Shown: positions 41,001 through 54,000, counted from the first letter of the stretch. The stretch is 64,000 nucleotides of DNA from Metridium senile (GCA_949775045.1 OX459096.1:40334158-40398157); one strand, 5' to 3'. Notes: generated from the sequence alone by a model not told the origin. Made by a program: numbers and translations.

Positions 41001-44000
41001 TGGCAGTTATTATTACGATTGTTTTCTAGTTGTTTTGATTACCCTAGTTGCTGGCATCTCTCCACTATTGACAGAGCTTGGTGTACCAGGTCTTGGTGTA
41101 CCAGCCTCACCTACATCAAAGTACAACATCAGTATAAAGTCAATGTCATCAACATGGCCCATCAAAATAGACATTAATACTAAAAGAAATGTCACATGAC
41201 ACCACATAAGTTTGCTTTAAATGCTTAAATTTATTTTATTTATTTATGATAATTCTGGACGTGGTTACAAAGTCCATGGAGAGATAACAATAGGATACAA
41301 ATTCCCTTACAAAGTTCGGGAATTTAAATGCCTGATGTCAGAGTAAATTGCGAAACATAGAATTTAGCATTCTAATTTCATGTTCACAGGGTCCGCAGAG
41401 ACAGGGGGGCTAGGGCGCTGGTTCACTGCTATTCATTATACAGTTAAAATGAAATTTCAACTGCTGAAAATGATATCCATATACTCATGTGTCACAGTGT
41501 TTTAAAATCTCTACTTTATGTGGACAATGTTGATGACTATTTAGATAGTTTGTACATATACTCTCTTTATATTCAAATATTGTACTAACCATTTCTTTTG
41601 GTTATCTTGGGTCTTCTAGGTGAGTTACCAGACTGAAAACATTAACAACATATAATATAGCTCAAACATTTTTTAAAAGCCTGAATTCAGATATATATTA
41701 GCTGCTACCACCACCACCACCACCACAACAACAACAACAGCAAAAACATTAATAAATGCGAAGAATGTAAACATTAAAAAAAATATTAAAGTTGTCCTTC
41801 AGTAGCATATTTGACACTATTGTTTTGACGCTTTTATTCTACACTCGCATAAATAATAATAATAATATATAACTATGCAAATTTTGTACAATCTTTTTCA
41901 CTTGATCTTCTGATGATGTTGGTGCCCGACGAAAGCTAAAGATTTTATATAAAAACAGTAGTATATGGCTTGAAATCTACTCTTATTTATAAAAAAAATA
42001 TTTCTTACCCTTTCTTTTTTATTTTTCTTTCCTGTAAATACATGAATTTAATAAATTGATTAGATTGAATGGTTTAGAATTTAATGCTCTAATAAAGTAC
42101 TTCTAAGATAACAGTATATATACACTCTAATATATATAGTAGAGAGAATAAGAATTCAAACAGAAATCACAAAGAGAAAACTATCATTGATTTCTTTAGT
42201 CATAGTAGACAAGGAGTATCTTATGATTCAAGGTTCAAATAAGATATATATTCAGGTAATATAAGTGTGCCTTATCAATTTATACAGACATGAAGGAACT
42301 ATACAAATTACCTGGTTTTCTATCATTGATGTCCCTAGTCATAGGTTCAAATAAGATTTATGTTCAGCTTATAATATAAGTGTGCCTTATCAATTTATAC
42401 AGACATAAAGGAACTATACAAATTACCTGGTTTTCTATCATTGCTCCATGTCCAGTCATCATCAAAATAACTGTCATCGTCATCATCTTCCATCATCTTT
42501 CCAGTTGTAGCTAGTCTGTAAATGACACACATTCATTTCTACATTTTGATTGTCTATTTACCATGTCAGCACGATTTAATATCCAGCCCACATAGAGTTT
42601 CCATATCATAAGACCTCTTTACCTCCATATGCAAATTGCCTATGTCAGACCATGTGACATCCCCTTGAGAATTGTTCTTTTATGATGAATGTGTTATATC
42701 ATTTACATATGAAAGAATCAACTCCCAAGGGTAGCATCACATGATTTGAAATGGGACAACAATCAAGGAAAATTAAGAGGTATATTTGATGTGTTTTTAA
42801 GATGATATATAGCTGGTTAAAAGTAAGAAGCCAGCCACTTAGGCAGTTCACAAGTCTACCCCGCAGCCATGTTTAGCCTCGTCACGCAACGTTCCCTCAA
42901 CACACAGTGGAGCGTTCCCTCATCACACAGTGGAACGTTCCCTCATCACACAGTGGAACGTTCCCTCATCACACAGTGGAACGTTCCCTCATCACACAGT
43001 GAAACTTTCCCAAATCACACAGGAAGCCCGACACTAATAACGGCTGTGAGGGAGACTAGCAGTTCACAACCAGGGTTAGTTTGTATTGTAGGGAGTTAAG
43101 TAAATGTGTAACAGATCTCTTCATCAATTTCGGCCTCAATAGCATGTTATATATTTTTTGGAATTTGACTACAGTGTGTGGTCAAACACTCAAAAATTCC
43201 ACAGGGCATAATTAAATTTTTAAGAATATATTACACGCTAAAAGTATGAGATCTGATGATTAGATTAAAGCTTTACCTTCTACTGGCAATTCTACTGCTG
43301 TTTCGTCCCATCCCCATGCATTTTTCTAAATGTGGGGCAAATCGTGATGCAGCCATGTTACGTTGACAATTAGGACAAATACATTCTATGGGCTTTTTGA
43401 GGGGAACTTGACCAAAGACATCTAGTCCATCTATATCTACAACCTCTGAAATAATGACAATATTATTAAATGGTTAGATTCAATAATGTGCAACCAAATG
43501 AACTGTCATAAATAGAAATATATAAGGCCATACATCAGGAAAATATTTAAACTTCAAAATGGTCAAAAGACGTTTTACTTATCATTTTGAAATGTTTTGA
43601 TATAGAATGAGCAGTTTTTAACTTACCATATTGCTTGCTTGTTCTTCATTTACAATAGGTATTTAGTGGAAGAAAAGAAAAGAATCATGTTAGATATGAA
43701 AAACACCTTCAAATATATTCAATAGAGTGGTGAAGTGTGACGTCACAAAAGAATACATTTTGGCTTTAACACTTTTTGGCTGCCAAATTCGATGGACAAT
43801 CAAAAAAGACGTTCACACTCCAAATGTGAAGAGAATCGGTCCAATAGCAGCTGAAATATGGCCACTTGGATATATAATTTCCCTATACAAATCACTGTAA
43901 TTTACGCTCTGTTCCAAAAGTTTGGAACAGACCCAAAAATACAGTGTTTTGTATGGGGAAACTATATATTCAAGTGGCCATATTTCAGCTGCTATTGGAC

Positions 44001-45066
44001 GAATTTTGGTCAGATTTGCTATGTGAACATCTTTTGTGATTGCCTATCAAAATTGAGAGCCAAAAATATGAAATAGTGAAAATAATTTTATATGACATCA
44101 TCACTTCACCACTCTATTTGTTACTACAGCTGCTATGTAATGTGCATCATGTGATGTTCATGATGATCTACATGACAAACTTTTGCAAAATAAATATCAT
44201 GTCTTTGTTTAATACTTACTTCTCATCCACATCGTCAACACCAAATGTGCCCATCTTGATGGCTTTGTGCATCTCAAAACACAATCCAAGAACAACATCA
44301 TCTATAATTTCATATACAATGCCAGCTTCAGGACTGGAATTCTGTCAAAAATGATCATTTTACCAAAGTTAATAAATGCTTGCATTAAACCAATGGACTA
44401 TAGTGTAGATTTTGTATGACTATAAAAAGCTCACAGCACTAACGTGATTATATGCATGGCAAGACACGTCAAAACTTAGGAATAAATCATGAAGTCTTCA
44501 CCAGTTTTTTTAATTCATGCGTAACTTTAAGGGTCATTTTCAAAATCAACCACCAACAAATTTGATAAAGAGAGACCCCACTGGGAAAGAAGCCATTTCT
44601 TCCAAACAAAGCATCATGAGTATATATTCCTTTTCAGTGTCAAATATATGTATAGCAACTTTTAGATAATGTAAAAGACATTACTGTTTGCACTTTACAT
44701 TTAAACTAAATCACATTTTTAACCTTGACCTTCATGGTCTCCAAAACCATTATAGTACCAGTTCCGTTTGTAAAGAGAAAAATTAAAAATGGGCATTTAT
44801 CACCATTGAAGGCATTCAGTGAAAATATCTATCACATCAGTTGCAAAAGCAAGATTATCAAAACAATGTTTAAACTGCGCAACAATTCTTTCCAAGCGGA
44901 AGTGCGAAATACTTTTTGACATTTATCTGCACCTCAATGTACAAGTTTGCCGAAAATTGAACAATCACATTATAGATAATGTCAAATGAATGCAAACGTT
45001 TTTACTTCCGCTCACCTCACGAATGTCCGTCGTTGTATCTCCTATGACCATATTGGAAGTGGTCAT
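38048..45066 (-). CDS. ATXN7L3: Ataxin-7-like protein 3, SAGA DUB module subunit, 16 exons
   Basis: Exons (high to low): 45016-45066, 44220-44341, 43627-43643, 43277-43445, 42427-42515, 42009-42031, 41590-41632, 41043-41110, 40495-40531, 40112-40181, 39952-40013, 39674-39713, 39493-39521, 39199-39256, 38658-38713, 38048-38118. All phases join without a stop, giving 334 codons (human about 350). Exon 2 encodes the helix that docks into the DUB module ([20 protein letters not shown]). Exon 4 has the SGF11-type zinc finger ([20 protein letters not shown], then KC). Exons 10-11 have the SCA7 zinc finger ([12 protein letters not shown] and [14 protein letters not shown]). The protein anchors and activates the USP22-type H2B deubiquitinase. 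The last exon is read to TGA at 38048; a donor-like GTGATA just there leaves the extreme C-terminus less certain. The first ATG is 507 bp from that of CFAP410 on the other strand. Confidence 0.93.
42181..42443 (+). repeat. Tandem duplication covering the end of ATXN7L3 exon 5
   Basis: GAACTATACAAATTACCTGG and the next 13 bases occur at 42296-42328 and again at 42411-42443, offset 114 bp. A partial third copy begins near 42181. The copied part includes the exon 5 end and its splice donor (on the minus strand ACCAG/GTAATT), giving a second donor in the intron with the same local context. Confidence 0.8.
42887..43022 (+). repeat. 24-bp minisatellite, about 5.5 copies
   Basis: Unit CCTCATCACACAGTGGAACGTTCC, with small changes in the first and last copies. 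Each central unit contains the palindrome GGAACGTTCC. It is in an ATXN7L3 intron. Confidence 0.95.
43721..44118. mobile_element. 398-bp foldback element in ATXN7L3 intron 2
   Basis: AATAGAGTGGTGAAGTG at the left faces CACTTCACCACTCTATT at the right. The arms stay partly complementary for about 180 bp (AATAGCAGCTGAAATATGGCC and complement). TA directly borders GAGTGG at each end, fitting a TA-target, mariner-like MITE. Confidence 0.8.
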
Positions 45067-45572
45067 AATGATGACCGTTTTTCTCCTTTTTGTGGAAAAT
45101 TCATCAGATTTGCTAGAAATCTCTACTAACTAGATTATGACAAAGCATTGACAGAATTTTGCAAGCCCGGTTTATATAAGACGGACAGACCTTTTATCTT
45201 CCATAAAAGAAGGCTCCAAGTTTCACAATCTTGAAATACAAGCGGGCAGCGAGCGTTTCAAAGAAAACTGTTCAAGTACCACATGGAGCAAAGAATTTCA
45301 ACGCTCAATGATCTTGTTTTGCTTTTCATCAAGTCAAATCGGGTTACAAAGCTACTTTGTATATTCGGGTCTTCGGAAGCGTCTCGTTCTGTGCACGGAA
45401 ACCTGTTGACCAATGAAGTAACTCGTCTTATCATCGGTTTGCTATCGGTAATTGGACATACAGAATCAGTGGACAGCGGTTAACTTCATTTCAAAAAATG
45501 GCGGAAAGAAAGTAGGGAAGCAAAAAATACAAATAACGAATATATTTTTTAGGTTTAGATTAAATTTCTACC
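45067..45572. promoter_or_regulatory. Shared promoter region of ATXN7L3 and CFAP410
   Basis: Only 506 bp separate the two divergent start codons, and both 5' UTRs must fit in it. No strong TATA box is seen for either gene. A 66-codon frame at 45283 lies wholly within it and has no support as a gene. Confidence 0.6.
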
Positions 45573-48500
45573 ATGTCGTCGCTAACGGAAAAACAGATCC
45601 TTTCACGAGCTCGAGCTAAAAACCTTGAGTCAGTCAAAAACTTGAATTTATGGTAAGTAGTTTGTGGTATTTCTCGACGGAGAGAAGGACGCCATTTTGG
45701 TTGCTATGAGTATGACCGAGAATATATGCCTATTGTAAGGTAAAATGAATCGTCATTTTAGTATAATATTCTTTTTATATTTTCAGGGGATGCAATCTCT
45801 CAGATGTAAGTACTTTTTGGTTTGCTATACGCCGTTTCGCTCTGAAAGAAACATGTCACACACTACCATACACTTTTCTCTCAACTGTCATCCCTTAAAA
45901 ATAAGCTTATCGATGTTGTGCAAAATCTGATATTATTAAACAAGCTACTATGTAATTTTTCTTTAATAAACATGGACTGTGAAAAGACAATTTTACTTTG
46001 TGTATTAATACATGTATTTAATAAATATTACAGATTTCTACAGTTAGCAAGTTGTTAAATGTGGAAGTGCTAAGCTTAAGGTGAGATGCTGCATAATTTC
46101 ATTGCATTATATCTTATTATTTTAGTGTATAAAAAAGTCAATATATAATGATATTCTCATGATCAAAACATTGATTTTAATTGTTTTATTTCTTGATTGC
46201 AGTGTCAATAACATTGCAAGTTTAAAAGATTTTGCTTACTGTATGTATCCAATTGATGCCCTCCATCATGCTCTTAAATGTTATTTTTGTGTGTGTAAAT
46301 ATCGTAGATTCCATGATTAAGGAAATACATTTTGTTTGGTTTTAGGTCCAAGACTAAAGGAACTTTATTTGCGTAAAAACAATCTAAATGATTTAAGTGA
46401 AATAGGATTTTTAAAGAAACTTCCCAAGCTGCGTGTGCTATGGTTGTCTGATAATCCATGTGCTGAAAGTGCTAATTATAGGAGTACTGTGCTTAAAAAC
46501 TTACCAAAGTTAATTCGATTGGATAACATAGGTAAGATATGATTCCATGAACTTTTGTTATTGCATGATATTGCAGGCTGATTCCACAACACCCATTTTC
46601 TCGGCCAATTCTCAGATTGCTGGTGATGTTATGTATCATTTGAAATATTTATGAAAATTGCCTCTAATAATATTGATAATATAGGAAATCAAACAAACTA
46701 ACATTGTTTAGATTTACTGGAGTAAGAATGGCACAGTTGGCTAGCTAGTGGGCGACTTTTGGTGTGAGAGGTCCCAAGTTCAATTCCCAGTGACCTCATG
46801 TCCTTGCTTCAACTTCTCTTCTTTCCGTGTAGTTTTAAGTAGCTTTAATAACCATAAAACGGAGCACTGATGGAGAGAGGGCAGTAAAATGAGTGCACCG
46901 TCAGCTCTCTGGAAGATATTAGCTTCAGCTAAAGCAATTTCCGACATAAAATACTGATTTTTACTTTACTTTTTACTGGAAAAAGAGGCTGTTGGTTAAC
47001 TTGTAGTCTGTGTTATAGCAAATGAAAAAGGTTTGAGTAAATAACAGATTTACAAAATTCTGATTTATTTCAGCTGTTGATGAAAGTGAGTCATCTTTAG
47101 CATCAACTGCTGGTGATGACATTGCTGTTCCAGACAACCTACCAGACTACCCTGATCTTGGGGATACTATGCTCTCCACTATGGTAGGGTCTGGACAGTG
47201 TGTGTCATTCATTCATTTATCCATCCTTTCATTCATCCATTCATTTATTTATTGATTCAAACATTTGTTCATTTATTCATCTTTTTATTCATCCATTCAT
47301 TTATTCATCCATTCAATTATTCATTCATCCATCCTTTCATCCATCCATCAATTCATTCATCCATTCAATCATTCATCCATTCATCCATTCATTGGTTTAA
47401 TCATTCATCAATTCATTCATCCATTTTATCATTCATCCTTTCATTCATTCATTCATTCATTCATTCATTCATTCATTCATTCATTCATTCATTCAGCAAT
47501 TCAGCAATTCATTCATCCATTCAATTATTCATCCTTTCATTCATTCATTCATTCATCAATTCATCCATTCATTCATCCATTCAATAATTCATTATTCTAT
47601 TCATTCATCCATTCATTCATTCATTCATCCATCCATTCAATAATTCATCATTTCATTCATTCATTGGTTTAATCAATCCATTTAAAATTTTTTTAACTTT
47701 TTTGTTTTTATTGGTAAATCTGTTTTGTTTTGTTCAATGGTAAGAGTAAAATCCAAACTAAAATTACCATACAATTCTAGGGTAGTACTGCTAGTCAAAG
47801 TAACAAAGGCAATAGCGGCTCCAAGAATTCAACAGGTTTGATGATTTGAAGTGTATAGTAATAACATCTTACAAGAAAATATTGACATCTTACACAATAA
47901 TTGTGTTTCCACTTTCAGATCAGTGTGTTCCTTCTATTGAATCTGCCCAACAAGACATTACTAGAGTCAGTCTAGTGGACGAAACGAAGTAAGAGCAAAG
48001 AAATACTAATTGTTACATTCTAAGAACAACCAAATGCATCAAGTGAACATGTATTAATGTAAGAGATTTTTGCTACCATACAACAACCTTAATCTTTGGT
48101 CAAATTATTGCACAGTCTGAATCATATAATACTTTGCACAGAGCATGCAATTTAAAATACATTAGTTGAGGAATTAGAAATAATTTCAAATTTTAATACT
48201 TGAGTGTCCTTGGAAACACATGTGAAGGCTACTTTATGTTTTTTTTCCTGCATCCTTTAATCTGTATTAATTTTGTGTATTTTTGTCACTTCAGCAAATT
48301 GAGAGCAGAATTGGGTATAAAGCCACTTGTTCTTGAAAATCCAAAGAAAGACTCCAAATCTGTCAGTACACTGCAAATAAGTCATTCAGGCTCTACCTCC
48401 CCCCAGCCTCCAGATAGTAGGGTAAGACTAGTTCTATTTTGATATAGTTAACCCTTTAAAACATTGTAATATGCATTAGTGTATTGTCTATTCTATAATA

Positions 48501-49236
48501 AAAATATAAAAGAATGCTCCATCTACATGATTTTGTTTTGGATTTTAATTAATAGCCTAACTTTTGATTGTTTTGGTGATTCATATATGATATGATATTA
48601 ATAATTTATTAAAAAATTGTAAGAAAATATTGTAAAAAATATTGCATGAAGAAGGGCAAGTTGCCAAGTTATAATATAGCTAACCTTTGTTAAGTTAGGC
48701 TTTAATAACTCAAAGCTTGAATCCCCTTGGGTTTCTACCATATAAAATGTCATTATCTCAAAAGCCTGGCATGGATATTTCGTTAATAATTTGTTTTTGG
48801 GTCTTTTCTCTATAATCTTTCCAATCATGTGTCTTATACTATTTTGCCTGGGTAGCCAGGCTATCAAAGAATGGCAGGGAGATTTGGGAAGGGTTAGTGC
48901 CCCTTGAGAGCATGGATATACAGGGCTAACATGCAGCTTTGACACATGCTAGACAAATAAAGATTCTTCAGAATCCAATATTTTTCTCTACCTTTGGGGA
49001 TCTAAGTTTTACACTTACTGGTAGGCAAATAGAGAGTACTCTATAAAACAATGATTATCTTGTGTTTTCTTTAGAATGCCAACATTCTTTCTGCTGTACT
49101 CAATCTTCTCAAAGAACTTGATCAAGGCAGTCTAGAAACTGTGAGGAATGAAGTGGAATCACATCTGGCTGAATATGATAACAACGATGAGGATACCAAT
49201 AAGAACAATGGAAAAGTTTTAGTTGAAGAAGTTTAA
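45573..49236 (+). CDS. CFAP410: Cilia- and flagella-associated protein 410 (C21orf2), 10 exons
   Basis: Exons: 45573-45652, 45787-45805, 46034-46080, 46203-46240, 46346-46531, 47074-47183, 47781-47835, 47919-47988, 48295-48421, 49075-49236. Every junction has GT-AG and the phases join to 297 codons (human about 256). Leucine-rich repeats fill the first half (NLNLWGCNLSDISTV, LSLSVNNIASL, ELYLRKNNL), capped by LPKLRVLWLSDNPC. An acidic linker follows. The C-terminal helical domain (NILSAVLNLLKELDQGSLE) matches the conserved domain that binds NEK1 in the human protein. The role is ciliary base function and DNA damage response with NEK1. Exon 2 is a 19-nt microexon. Introns 5 and 6 hold a SINE and a long CATT repeat. 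AATAAA sites lie near 49894 and 50208. Confidence 0.95.
46725..46978 (+). mobile_element. tRNA-derived SINE in CFAP410 intron 5
   Basis: The head looks like a tRNA gene: an A-box-like GGCACAGTTGGCTAGCTAGTG and, about 45 bp on, a B-box AAGTTCAATTCCC with flanking pairing CTGGG-like bases. An unrelated body of about 170 bp follows, ending in a TTTTACTTTAC-rich tail. The anticodon arm is degenerate, so it is not a working tRNA. Confidence 0.7.
47190..47672 (+). repeat. ATTC/ATCC tetranucleotide microsatellite, about 480 bp
   Basis: Nearly continuous CATT/CATC units within CFAP410 intron 6. They are open in all three plus frames, giving spurious Ser/Phe/His/Ile ORFs. Confidence 0.97.
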
Positions 49237-49310
49237 TTTCAAGCTTGATATATAGCCAATTTATTGTTTTAAGATAAATACTGTATATTTAAATAATATA
49301 CATGTAAGGT

Positions 49311-49589
49311 TACAGTGCGACTCGCCGTACCGTAGTCACCTACAAAAACTTTTGATGAATTTTTGACATTATTTTGACATTTTTTCATCTCAATCGGACC
49401 AATTACAGACATAAAATATCTAAAGTCTCCGCCTCTGATCGAGATTAACTCCGCCTCTCGATATAAACTCCACCTCTCGATATAAACGTGTATCTGATTG
49501 GTCCGATTGAGATGAAAAAATGTCAAAATAATGTCAAAAATCCATCAAATGTTTTTGTAAGTGACTACGGTACGGCGAGTTGCACTGTA
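49311..49589. mobile_element. 279-bp mariner-like MITE, TA target
   Basis: CAGTGCGACTCGCCGTACCG at the left, right after TA, meets CGGTACGGCGAGTTGCACTG followed by TA. The arms match for about 75 bp. The centre has CGATATAAACTCC(A/G)CCTCT units. It lies 75 bp beyond the CFAP410 stop and could be in its 3' UTR. Confidence 0.85.
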
Positions 49590-50611
49590 ATAGATACAGC
49601 TAGAATTGAATGGTACTAAGCTGAACAGGAACACTGTCAGAATACTATTGGTGATTTGCATGCAAGTTTAGTTCACACTTTTCAATACAAACAACAATTG
49701 GGCCAAGTGGATAGAGGAGTTTGAAAAAAGGAGTAAAACACTGCTGCTTGCTGCTTTCTTCTCTTTCCTCTTTTTTTCTTGCTTCCCATTCCCTTCTTCA
49801 AATCACATATTCACAGTCCTCTAGTGTCATTTATGTACACTGTACTATCACTTTGCACACACTGTAATATATCCATAGATACAACTGTGACTTCAATAAA
49901 CACAGAACTTTGAATACACAACAATAACAAAATACCAGAAAAGCAAATGTAATTACCCTTCTAGCAAAGAAAGAACTTTCTCTGCTCACAGGTTAACATA
50001 AAATAAAACCAAACATTAATTATGTAAATAAAAAGTTGATATGGTGCTGTCAACCCACCAGGTTTAGTAACTGCTTTTAAACTTGTTGAGAAATATTGGA
50101 TTGTTTAATCACAATGTACCATTCCAAGGTACCGAGTGCAAGACTGTAATTGATGTTTAAATAATTCTAATGTTATTAGCTGTAAATAATAGTTGAGTAG
50201 AGTGTCAAATAAATCTTTGAAGTACATTATATCATACTTGCTAAAAGTGTTATCCATTGGCATGTTTTAATATTCCACCTTTATTTATAATTTGTTTATT
50301 TTGTTATGTCTAAGATCAATGAATGTGACACTTTTTCATATTTTCTTGTTCCTTATATACCACTTTCATAAATACCATAATATGTACCGGAAAATGATTT
50401 TTCAAGTAAACAGATATTTTAATATTTTAGCACTGCCATTTGTCTATCATAAGATAGCTTTCTTTTTCTTAAAAACATCAATTAGGATAATTAGTGGCGG
50501 CCCGTTTATGAAAGTCGTCTATATAGTTGCTTGTATTTTTTTTGTGTCATATTTGTTTAACTCCTTAATTGTGAGAAAACTTGATGTGTTATGCTATTTC
50601 CTGTTTTAAAA

Positions 50612-50727
50612 GCTGTTATTACGAATACATGCAAATGAGATAAAAGGGATTGTATTGACCCGATAGCCTCACTTGTATGATTCTTAAAACAAAAGAATAT
50701 CTCATTTGCATACATCCATAATAACCG
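50612..50727. repeat. 116-bp foldback
   Basis: TGTTATTACGAATACATGCA and AATGAGATA are matched in reverse by TATCTCATT and TGCATACATCCATAATAAC. The rest of 49590-51059 shows no gene; the region next to 51060 should hold the TFCP2-type promoter. Confidence 0.7.
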
Positions 50728-51059
50728 CTATTTTACTTTAATTGTACTTGTTCCCCTGAGTCTTTTTTATTTATGAATTCCTTTTACGGTTTTAAAATCG
50801 ACCGCCGATCACCCCTATCACTTGGACACTCTGATTGGGATCCCTGTGTTATATTCGTTCCTATTCCCTCGTGTCAAAACCCACGTGCTCGTCCGTGCTC
50901 GTCCATTTCCACATTCCTCGTTCTGTGTGTTAGTTGTTTTCTTTTTGTTTCGATCAGATGTTGTTCTTTTACTCATTGTATCCATGAAGAGTTCCTTTAT
51001 TTGTTCTTTAAAATCGCTTATGGTATATGTGTGAAACGACCTGAGTTTATTGAGCATAT

Positions 51060-54000
51060 ATGGCAAGCTGGAAGATGGACGATTTAGATGGAGGACTGTC
51101 AACCGATTTATTCAATCTTTCTGGGCTGGGAAATGACATATCATCCGAGGCTTATAAAATGAGGTGGGTGGACTTACAGTGTCTATCGTTAAAAGCAACT
51201 TATTCTGGGAAATAGCTTCATTCGTTTCTCTTCACAAATCAACATAAACAATTTTATGTCTGTTTTAAATAATACCATACACGTCAAAATGTGTGTATTG
51301 TTAAAATAACATTATGTTTGACATAGCTGTCTTCGAGTGCGTTCAACTTGACAGCTAGCGATAGTTTTTTTAATAGATTGAAGTTTCGCCTTGCAGCATT
51401 TTGGATTAATATGTGATAACATTGCTGCTAAATATTTTAAATTTGTTACAGCTAGTCTCTAATTATTTCATTGTTTGGTAATAATCCATGAAGACAATCA
51501 GCTTATCATTTCATCGCTAAGTACTAATGTTGTGAATGGTTCCTGTTGATATTCTGTGGGTATTTCTCGGTAATAAGCGAGAGCTGCATTAACTTAATTT
51601 TTGTAAACAAAAAAAATCAGGCCACATTGGAATATGATACGATCTACAGCAAATGGATAACAGAAAAGTTGTTATTTTAGACATTTCTATAAATAGACCA
51701 GTTAATATTATCATTTCGTCCTACATGTCGTATTTAATGCTAATTATGGCAGTTTTTTGGAATTAATTTTTTATTAGGATCTCCATCTATTTATTCATCC
51801 ATTCTCTTTCTGCATCCTTTTTGTGGTAACTTGATCTATCTAAAAGATAGGTAACCACTATGTCATCGTGCAGCGTACGTCGGAATGTAACTTCTTAACA
51901 GAACCAAAAACTTGACGTGACGTCACAAATTTACTAAGCTAGCACAATCCGTTAACGCAATACACTGTAAGGGTTTAGAGTTTTAATCCAACTGACATCA
52001 CTATTTTTTTTTCCTATTTCTTTTCTCTCTCTTTTTTTTCTCCTTTTTTTTCTTTGATAGTTTTTGATACTTATTTATTGGTTTCCAAGAGAGAAATTAT
52101 TTTTTAAAACCCGGGTCTACCATTTCAAGAAAAATATTATTGTTTTACAGCCAACCTCGGTCGACAGGTACAGAAAAATTTGGGATTATTTACGCTCGAC
52201 GAAACATACTTTACAATCTACATTGATACTGAGTGACAAAAACATTTACAATCAGGTACGGAAGCACTTGATATTTATTTCCTTGGAGCCTCATTGAGTT
52301 TCTTTGTCCGTGACCACTAAACCAAAATATTGATAATAGACAACTAGTTTAATCTGATTTTAAACTAAGTCTATAATTATTTTCTATTTTTTTTTTAACT
52401 TCTACTCTAAATTCCAAATCCACTCGAATTGCATTGCAGCATTTCACTGCAGAAACTTCTGGTATCATCATTTCTAACACTTATAACTAAACAAGTGGGA
52501 GTAACCACATGAGCTCCTTGAGCTCCTTTAAGGATATACAGGACACAATTCACCTCAAAGTACACGTTTTTTCAAAAACAAACTAAATCAAACAACAGAT
52601 TGAAAATATTTTTTGCAAAGAAGATATAAATGAAAAAGCATTTTTGATAGTCTAATGAATGCATTGGAATATTGACAGGAGCTGTCAAAATTTGTTATCT
52701 TAGAGGTCACGACCACATGGTATCATGTTGTTACAGCGAAAACAAACTGAACAGAGTAAGCTAAAACCAAACTAAACTGCAACAACATACACAGTTTTTG
52801 ATATTTATTTTGATAATTCATCATTCTACTAGTTCTTAGAGTTTTTAGAGTTCTAGATCATCTTAGTCATGTTACGATCAGTCAAGGATCACTTTTCTTA
52901 CGTGACGCGTATTGACTTACAAAGCCTAAAACTTGTCAACATCGAGTAAATAATCTTTTAATCCTATTAAAACAAAACTACAAATTTCTCAGTAGTAGAA
53001 TTTGATAAAATGTACAACTTTAAAAGGTTTATTTGCAGAGATTTTTCGACCAATTAATGCGAAAATCGTCATGATGACTCAAACATATCTCAAGTTTCAA
53101 AGTGTGTCTGCGTTTGTTCTTTTTCGTTTTCTTTCGGCAGATATTAGCCATTTACTAAAGAATGCACTGAAAAATATGTAGGTTGAACTTAAAAAATCAA
53201 TAAAAATTAAACGAAGCACCAAAAGACAAATCGCAGGCACACTTTGATAGTTCAATATATAGACAATAATAAGGTCAAAACATTTGATCCGTTCACATTA
53301 ACACTTCTGCAAATAAACATCTCGCGCTAAGACAACACTCTCTTACTATATGCCCGATTTCTCCAAAACTGATACGTTTTATTTAAAACTTCAACTAAAT
53401 ATGCAATCTTTATCATTTGAGCTTTCAGGAAATGTATACTTTGTAGGGAAATTGATGTAAACTAAACGCATTAAGAGCGTTTTAAAAAAACGTCCCGATA
53501 GTGTCCTGTATATCCTTAATTCATATTTGTGTTTATTCCAATTATAATAACAGACAGAATAGACCAACTGACAGTTCTCTTAAATCAGGCTCAGCCTTGG
53601 TAGCGTGTAATATATTCTTTAGAATTTGACCACAGCCCATGTAATTTATGATTGTCTGATAATGTGCACCTTCTTTAAATTACTGCGAGTTGTAAGGTTA
53701 TTTGACAAGAACTGTGAAAAGGTTAATATTTGTTACACATGGTTCAATTACAAATTTCTCATTAATATTACAATTTCAGAGATAATTGTTTTTATCCTAA
53801 ACCAAACTACTTGTAACTGTAAAAAAAAATCAAAATTTTGTTGAAAAAGCAGAGAAATTGGTAAAAATATTTTTAAATATATAACAGGTTCCCATTTAAA
53901 TCTGTACTTTCCCATTTAAATCTGTACTTATGCAAATTTTGTTGATGTGTGCTAAACACACAGATCTTGAAACCAATCAGAGAAGTTCACTTCAGAAATA

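Noticed and set aside
45283..45483. 66-codon frame between ATXN7L3 and CFAP410
   Set aside because: Lies inside the 506-bp divergent promoter interval with no similarity to any family I know.
46725..46800. Functional tRNA gene
   Set aside because: A and B boxes are present, but acceptor and anticodon arms do not fold; it heads a SINE.
47190..47672. Three overlapping Ser/Phe/His/Ile-rich ORFs
   Set aside because: Frames of a CATT/CATC microsatellite within a CFAP410 intron.
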